From: an uncultured Bacilli bacterium | GTDB taxonomy: Bacteria > Bacillota_I > Bacilli_A > RF39 > UBA660 | Length of the DNA: 35,608 nucleotides | Reading direction: 5' to 3' | Assembly (NCBI GenBank): GCA_944358325.1 | Contig: CALVQV010000006.1 | Location: 1 to 35,608, forward strand | In this document: piece after piece, positions 30,806 through 35,608 of the stretch | Numbering within the stretch: position 1 is the first letter of the stretch | Layout of the letters: every line of letters starts with the position of its first letter | Position numbers and translations under genes: made by a program | The notes under the pieces: generated by a model | Database searches by the model: none | Told to the model about the DNA's origin: nothing | The model's input: the letters and a program-made list of their open reading frames with translations, nothing else

Positions 30806-31402
30806 CTAATTAATCTTAATAACACTCGTGTGAGCTAATACATCATGAAAACCTCTTTTGTCTCGTCTATATATTACCATAAAAGCACTTAATATTACTA
30901 GTAAAAATTGCATAAAACCAAAAATAATTGTCGCAATAAAATAAAACATACTAGGCGTAATATATAAAAGAGATAATGATAACATCATATAAGCTAAACT
31001 AGTTGTAATAAAATTACGAATAACTAAATTATTCATACTAAGTAACTCCCCATCATCACGCACTACTTTAATCTTCATAATTTTTTTACCAATTGTCTTT
31101 CCATCATAAAAATAAGGAATAACAATGAAAAAACCAATTATCATAAAAGCATTAACAACATTATATATCGCACTATTTTTATCTATATCTTGCGCAATAG
31201 AAGCATAATCTTCCAAATAAGTCATAAAATTTATATCCTCATTTAAAGCTTGATCAGTTAAATCATTAATTTGCTCATTTAAAACCTTAACTTTATCTTG
31301 ATTAAAATTAACAAAAGTCGCAATTAAACTCGTAACTAAAAAAACTAACCATAAATCAATAATATAAGCTCCTAATCTTTCTAAAAAACTAGCATATTTC
31401 AT
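30806..31402 (-). CDS. RDD family membrane protein
   Basis: The 198-aa protein begins FLERLGAYIIDLWLVFLV, the typical RDD-domain start with Arg and two Asp, followed by a charged periplasmic stretch (about 38-75), a membrane segment with FYDGKTIGKKIMKIKVV, and two further segments. It ends RRDKRGFHDVLAHT. RDD proteins are poorly understood and may be transport related. The ATG lies 14 bases inside dusB and the stop is 10 bases before lysS, so it is co-translated with both. Confidence 0.9.
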   Translation of the reverse strand: MKYASFLERLGAYIIDLWLVFLVTSLIATFVNFNQDKVKVLNEQINDLTDQALNEDINFMTYLEDYASIAQDIDKNSAIYNVVNAFMIIGFFIVIPYFYDGKTIGKKIMKIKVVRDDGELLSMNNLVIRNFITTSLAYMMLSLSLLYITPSMFYFIATIIFGFMQFLLVILSAFMVIYRRDKRGFHDVLAHTSVIKIN

Positions 31403-32366
31403 TATCTTTTATCTCCTTTATTATTTTTAAAACATCTTCTTTAGTAGTAGCCTTAAAAAAATCTTTCTTATATTCATTCATCCCACTAACACCTTTTAAA
31501 TACCAAGCAGCATGACTACGAAGTTCTAAAATAGCTACTTTTTCCACCTTAAAACTAAGTAAATAATCCATATGTTTTAAAATCATATCAAGTCTTTCTT
31601 CTAAACTAATTTCTCTAGGTTCAAGCCCTTTTTCTAAATAATCAACACATTCTTTAATTAACCAAGGGTTGCCTAAAACACCACGACCAATCATAACGGC
31701 ATCACAACCAGTTAAATCAAGCATTCTCTTAGCATCATAACAACTTTTAACATCTCCATTACCAATAACCGGAATACTTACATTATCTTTAACGGCTTTA
31801 ATAATATTCCAATCAGCTAAACCACTATAACCTTGAGCACGTGTTCTAGCATGAACTGTTATCGCACAAGCACCTGCTTTTTCACAAACTTTAGCAATCT
31901 CAACCGCATTAATACTATTACTATCCCAACCACTACGAATTTTAACTGTAACTGGGATAGGAACACTATCTACAACACTTTTAACTATCTCATATACCTT
32001 ATCAGGATTCTTAAGTAATGCACTACCAGCTTGACTTTTTAAAGCCACTTTAGGAACAGGACATCCCATATTAATATCAATAATATCAGGATGCATATTT
32101 TCATAAATATATTTAGCAGCAACTATAAAACTTTCTTTATCACTACCAAATATTTGTTGACTAATAGGTCTTTCATCTTCTGTCATATAAAGCATATCAA
32201 TCGTTTTCTTACTACCATACATAATAGCCTTATCACTAACCATCTCACAAGTAATAAGACCACAACCCATTTCTTTTATGATTCTACGATAAGCATTATT
32301 ACAAATGCCAGCCATAGGCGCTAAAACAATCTTGTTTTTAATTTCCACATTACCTATTTTCCACAT
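31389..32366 (-). CDS. dusB: tRNA-dihydrouridine synthase DusB
   Basis: This FMN enzyme reduces uridines in tRNA. The 325-aa protein has APMAGICNNAYRRI at the start, INMGCPVPKV with the catalytic Cys, SGSALL-type loop QAGSALLKNP, VKIRSGWD, HARTRAQGYSG with the FMN-binding His and Arg, GNGDV and MIGRGVLGNPW. The ATG at 32366 follows AGGTGGTGG. It is the first gene of the dusB-RDD-lysS-phosphatase-ackA unit and lies just after the murI terminator. Confidence 0.96.
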   Translation of the reverse strand: MWKIGNVEIKNKIVLAPMAGICNNAYRRIIKEMGCGLITCEMVSDKAIMYGSKKTIDMLYMTEDERPISQQIFGSDKESFIVAAKYIYENMHPDIIDINMGCPVPKVALKSQAGSALLKNPDKVYEIVKSVVDSVPIPVTVKIRSGWDSNSINAVEIAKVCEKAGACAITVHARTRAQGYSGLADWNIIKAVKDNVSIPVIGNGDVKSCYDAKRMLDLTGCDAVMIGRGVLGNPWLIKECVDYLEKGLEPREISLEERLDMILKHMDYLLSFKVEKVAILELRSHAAWYLKGVSGMNEYKKDFFKATTKEDVLKIIKEIKDNEIC

Positions 32367-32405
32367 AAAACCACCACCTCAATTATAACATAACTTTCTA
32401 AACAA

Positions 32406-32424
32406 AAAAAGGCATAGCCTTTTT
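32406..32424 (-). terminator. Intrinsic terminator of the murI operon
   Basis: A perfect 8-bp stem, AAAAAGGC / GCCTTTTT, with loop TAT is followed by T on the minus strand. It overlaps the murI stop. Confidence 0.85.
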
Positions 32425-33106
32425 ATAAAATACATTCTTCTACAGTATATTCACCCATTATTTTCTTAACATTATTAATAGTTAAATCATCAACCTTAGT
32501 AAAATATAAATTCAATTTAAATACCCCATCATTACTTAAATTTAAACTGTTTGCTAGAACAACACCCATATCTACTACTTTAAATGGTAAATAATCTTTA
32601 ATCAAAGCATAATGTGTACAACCCAAAATTAAAGCATCAATATCTTTAAAACTAGCCATATAATTATTTATTATACTTAAATCAATCTTACCACTTTCAA
32701 TCATAGGAACTAATAAAGGTGTTTTTAAAACATCAACAACAACATTAAGACGTTTTTGAAAATAATTAGATTCAATCGTTCTATTAGTTGCCATTAAACC
32801 AACATGCCTATAATTATTATTTACATAATTAATAGTAGCATCAACAACTTTAATAACTTTATCACTTCTAAAATTAAAATTAGTACTAATTGTTCCACAA
32901 GCAACAACTATTAAATCAACATCTTTGCTATTTAAAAAATTAATAATTTTTGTAGTTAAAACTTGTAATTCTTGAATACTTTTATCACCATAAGGAACAT
33001 TTAAATTATCGCCCACATAAATATATTCATTATTAGGATACTTATTTATTAATTCTTTTAAAACAGAAAGACCACCCAGTCCAGAATCAAAAACACCAAT
33101 TCGCAT
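32423..33106 (-). CDS. murI: Glutamate racemase, short and divergent
   Basis: MurI supplies D-glutamate for peptidoglycan. The 227-aa protein has the expected IGVFDSGLGGLSV, NVPYGDKS and the two catalytic cysteines: Cys70 in VVACGTIS and Cys163 in ILGCTHY. Two oddities: the usual ACNTA reads ACGTI, so the substrate-contacting Asn is Gly, and the protein is some 35-40 residues shorter than normal, partly between the cysteines. It may be a fast-evolving MurI or a related Asp/Glu racemase. The ATG follows AGGAGG, 10 bases after the glycosidase gene. Confidence 0.88.
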   Translation of the reverse strand: MRIGVFDSGLGGLSVLKELINKYPNNEYIYVGDNLNVPYGDKSIQELQVLTTKIINFLNSKDVDLIVVACGTISTNFNFRSDKVIKVVDATINYVNNNYRHVGLMATNRTIESNYFQKRLNVVVDVLKTPLLVPMIESGKIDLSIINNYMASFKDIDALILGCTHYALIKDYLPFKVVDMGVVLANSLNLSNDGVFKLNLYFTKVDDLTINNVKKIMGEYTVEECIL

Positions 33107-33116
33107 AAATATCCTC

Positions 33117-34202
33117 CTATTTTACAATCCATGCATTAGGACTAGAACGTTCACCAGTTTCAGTAGCACCACATGGTTTATTATAAAGCTCACCTTTAAC
33201 AGATAAAACACTACTAGCTCCACCATCTAAATTAGCAGCATTATAAGCACCATAATTTTGTAAAATCTTAGTCATCTCAACCATATCAATACCTAGACTA
33301 TAACCAGGTTGACGTCCATCAATAATTAAAAACAATACAATACCATCTTTTCTTTGTGCAATAGCCGTACGAGGTGCAACACCCCAACCACCATTACCTT
33401 TAATAAAAGCAGCTTCGCCATTTACAATTAAAAATGGACCAAACTCAACACCATCTACAATACCATCTTTAATAGCTTGTTGTGGACTTTTCTTACTAAG
33501 CATTAAAACATTATCCTCTGTAAAACCAATAATACCGCCACCATAACCAGTCGAAATACCTTGATAAACAACTTTACCATCCTTTATAACAACACCAGTT
33601 GGCTTACTTCCATTACCAACCATATTTTCATCTTCAAAAGCACTAGCATTAATACCTATTAAAGCATCATTTTCACGAGTTATTGTTGTTATATGTTGTC
33701 CCCATGTCCCAAAATACTTAGACAAAGCTAACTCAATACGAGATGGATCATACACCGCTACTAAAGTTCCTTTATAATTATTCCCTGAAATAGGAATTAA
33801 CTTATAAACATCATCTTTATCGCGATCTAAAATTTGTTCCTCATAAATAGATTCATAAATTCCTGAATCATTTTCAATAAAAGTTATTTGCGAAGTATCA
33901 GTAGATTCACCTGACTCCTCAACATAATTATTCGCTAAAACTTTTCTTATCATTTCATCACTATAAAAAGTACGTGCTAAATAATGATGTGACATCGTTG
34001 TCATCGCTGTTGTAACTAACAAATTTCTAAGATAATCCCATGGACCATAAGTAACAAAATATCCAATTAAAGCAAGTATATCTAAAACAATACAAGTAAT
34101 AACTAACTTATTTTTTTTCTTTTTTTCTTTTTTCTTAGACTTAACCTTAGTTTTTTCTACATTATTATCATCATCAATTAAAACAAGTTCTATATCTTCC
34201 AT
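33117..34202 (-). CDS. Membrane-anchored phosphodiester glycosidase (NAGPA-like)
   Basis: The 361-aa protein has a lysine-rich cytoplasmic start, one membrane segment (about 32-52), and a C-terminal phosphodiester glycosidase domain of the NAGPA/YvgL type (PF09992): ALIGINASAFED, PTGVVIKDGKVVYQG, VEFGPFLIVNGE, APRTAIAQRKDGIVLFLIID, GIDMVEMTKIL and the catalytic-region NLDGGASSVL. The family hydrolyses sugar phosphodiesters, in bacteria probably teichoic acid-like or exopolysaccharide substrates outside the cell. It is 12 bases after the upstream gene and 10 before murI, so all three form one operon. Confidence 0.92.
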   Translation of the reverse strand: MEDIELVLIDDDNNVEKTKVKSKKKEKKKKNKLVITCIVLDILALIGYFVTYGPWDYLRNLLVTTAMTTMSHHYLARTFYSDEMIRKVLANNYVEESGESTDTSQITFIENDSGIYESIYEEQILDRDKDDVYKLIPISGNNYKGTLVAVYDPSRIELALSKYFGTWGQHITTITRENDALIGINASAFEDENMVGNGSKPTGVVIKDGKVVYQGISTGYGGGIIGFTEDNVLMLSKKSPQQAIKDGIVDGVEFGPFLIVNGEAAFIKGNGGWGVAPRTAIAQRKDGIVLFLIIDGRQPGYSLGIDMVEMTKILQNYGAYNAANLDGGASSVLSVKGELYNKPCGATETGERSSPNAWIVK

Positions 34203-34214
34203 AAATCACCTACT

Positions 34215-35486
34215 TTACTTTAAAATATATGAATCACTACTAGTTCCACTACCACTAGCAATAAGAATATTAGAATCAAGAACAATAACAGGTTGATAGT
34301 TATACTCTTCATTAATATCTACACTACTTAAACGTCCATTATTAACCGCATAAATAGCTTGTGTTGCTTCGCCAGTAGGTGTTAATAATAAATAATTATC
34401 ACCAAACAAAATATCACCTACACTAGGTAGTCCAACATAAGCCTTAACACTATCACTTTCTACTTCTTTATAATATCTTTCATAAATACCATCATAAAAT
34501 TCACTTTTTATTAAAAAATCAGTATTCAAAGTATTATAAAAATCTTTATTTAAATAATAAGCTAAACTATTTTTACGTGTTGTTTCAAAAACATTAGTAT
34601 AAGTTGAAAAAACATGTTTATCCATCTCATCCATCATTACTAAACGCGTAGTATCTCCATTACTCATAACTCTAAACAAATGATTACTAAAAGTTACATA
34701 ACTTCCAACATAAATATCACCTAATTTAGTAGGAACAAGATTTTCAATAGTATAAGGGTCATCTATAGAACCATCACCACTTACAACAACTAAATCACTT
34801 TTTAAAGTTATAACTGGTCTAACACCTAAACTTACTTTATTACTAGTTGTAGAAGAAGCACCCTCATTACTAATATACCATGTTGTATTATCACTCTTTT
34901 TAGAACTTAACCAAAAATAATTACCACTATTTAAATAAGAATTAACATCTCCAGCTTTCATATAATCATATAAACTTAAAGAACTAATAGTTTCTTTAAC
35001 TATATTCTTGCAAGTAATATTATTATCAATCTTATCATCACATGATAAAGTATCAACTAAATAATCTTTATTTAAAGTATTTAAATAAACATTATTCAAC
35101 CAATCGTCTACATAAGAATCAACATTTTCATCACTGCCATCATAAATAACCGTACTAACTTCATCACTAATAAGTTTAATACCACCATTACTATCAATAC
35201 CAACAATTCTAAAAATACGACCACTATATAATAAATAATTATTTACATTTTTACCCTTAAAATAATAAACATCATCATCTTTATACAAGCCATCATCAGC
35301 AAACACTTCTTTACTGATTAAAAGTTCATTTAAATTAGTAATAACTTCTTTTTTAGGAACATTTTCTAAGCGATAAAAATAAATAAAACGACCACCATAA
35401 AATAAAGTTGATCCTAATAAAAAAATAATGCTTACTGCAATAAAAATATTTTCTTTATTTAACTTCAATTTCTTCTTTTTCTTCAT
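34215..35486 (-). CDS. Membrane-anchored protein with two tandem GVRPVI-type (DUF6273-like) domains
   Basis: Start at 35486 gives MKKKKKLKLNKENIFIAV with one membrane segment (about 12-32); a longer reading to 35537 is possible but less likely. Two copies of one extracellular domain follow: copy 1 (about 65-255) from YLLYSGRIFRIVGIDSNGGI to SLGVRPVITLKSDL and SGDGSIDDPYTI; copy 2 (about 262-423) from YVTFSNHLFRVMSNGDTTRL to NYQPVIVLDSNILIASGSG. Copy 1 keeps YFWLSSKKSDNTTW. The fold seems the same as the C-terminus of the prepilin-like protein at 13443, but codons here are AT-rich throughout. Function unknown; a surface binding role is likely. First gene of the operon with the glycosidase and murI. 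Confidence 0.8.
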   Translation of the reverse strand: MKKKKKLKLNKENIFIAVSIIFLLGSTLFYGGRFIYFYRLENVPKKEVITNLNELLISKEVFADDGLYKDDDVYYFKGKNVNNYLLYSGRIFRIVGIDSNGGIKLISDEVSTVIYDGSDENVDSYVDDWLNNVYLNTLNKDYLVDTLSCDDKIDNNITCKNIVKETISSLSLYDYMKAGDVNSYLNSGNYFWLSSKKSDNTTWYISNEGASSTTSNKVSLGVRPVITLKSDLVVVSGDGSIDDPYTIENLVPTKLGDIYVGSYVTFSNHLFRVMSNGDTTRLVMMDEMDKHVFSTYTNVFETTRKNSLAYYLNKDFYNTLNTDFLIKSEFYDGIYERYYKEVESDSVKAYVGLPSVGDILFGDNYLLLTPTGEATQAIYAVNNGRLSSVDINEEYNYQPVIVLDSNILIASGSGTSSDSYILK

Positions 35487-35539
35487 AATACCACTATATA
35501 ATTTTAACATGGAATAATATATTTGTCTAATGAACAAAA

Positions 35540-35608
35540 TGTCAAAATAAATTTTGACACTTGCTTACCTCACGGTAAGCTTTTTCTACTTCATAGAAGT
35601 CTAAAACT
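35540..35608 (-). ncRNA. String of three hairpins at the right edge, possible 3' end of a small RNA
   Basis: Reading the minus strand from the edge: GTTTTAGA, a hairpin ACTTC/GAAGT (35600-35588), AGAAAAA, a hairpin GCTTACC/GGTAAGC with a GTGA tetraloop (35580-35563), then a perfect 9-bp stem TGTCAAAAT/ATTTTGACA (35559-35540) followed by TTTTGTT, a good terminator. Nothing here is coding. It could be the tail of a tracrRNA-like or other structured RNA, or merely the 3' UTR of a gene beyond the edge. Confidence 0.35.

Noticed and set aside
31833-32324. Plus-strand open frames opposite dusB
   Set aside because: Low-complexity Thr/Asn/Ile shadows of a well-identified gene on the other strand.
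1-35608. UGA reassigned to Trp as in Mollicutes
   Set aside because: Several genes end naturally at TGA, and prfB carries the UGA-dependent frameshift module; conserved Trp residues seen use TGG.
35588-35608. CRISPR array
   Set aside because: Only one GTTTTAGA-like segment at the edge; no repeated unit or spacer is visible, so an array cannot be claimed.

Overview
This window is low-GC DNA from a spore-forming Firmicutes/Bacilli-type organism, most likely an uncultured, anaerobic, gut-type lineage near Erysipelotrichia or RF39. That placement is inferred. Supporting evidence is the sporulation set (spoIVA, spoVIF, yabP, yabQ, yabG, spoVG, yunB), the recU-PBP1 pair, an oxygen-sensitive class III ribonucleotide reductase, acetate kinase, and strong AT bias in codons and spacers. 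No rRNA, tRNA, IS element, prophage or proven CRISPR array was seen. TGA is used as a stop (yabP, veg, both NodB/DUF4015-type envelope genes), and prfB carries the classic UGA programmed frameshift, so the code is standard.

Layout, left to right. 75-6000 (minus): spoIVA, an unrecognised repeat protein, spoVIF, der, an orphan gene and engB/ysxC. A divergent promoter pair near 6050 then drives recU and a class A PBP to the right. 9575-13314 (minus): a compressed sporulation/division block, yabG-veg-spoVG-yabP-yabQ-deacetylase-divIC. 13443-14534: a prepilin-like protein whose 3' end is an isolated GC-rich, NNC-codon stretch. 14598-18201: prfB-yitT-ftsE-ftsX in the Bacillus order. 18278-20979: yunB, a DUF4015-type glycosidase-like protein and a frameshifted yutD. 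21438-24505: nrdD, a separate glycyl-radical protein and nrdG. 24892-26534 (plus): a deacetylase lipoprotein and a small membrane protein. 26548-32366: dusB-RDD-lysS-phosphatase-ackA, then nrnA. 32423-35486: a tandem-domain membrane protein, a phosphodiester glycosidase and murI. The right edge holds a string of hairpins that may be the 3' end of an RNA gene.

Much of the window serves the cell envelope: peptidoglycan synthesis and remodelling (PBP, two NodB deacetylases, FtsEX, DivIC, MurI) and the spore coat and cortex. The most notable observation is the prepilin-like gene at 13443-14534. Its C-terminal motif GVRPVI is written in GC-rich codons, while the same motif in the gene at 34215 uses ordinary AT-rich codons. 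It has the hallmarks of a diversity-generating retroelement (DGR) variable repeat whose reverse transcriptase and template lie outside the window. Second in interest are the split NrdD, with its glycyl radical domain on its own gene, and prfB, which carries both the programmed frameshift and an in-frame TAA beside a 15-A run.
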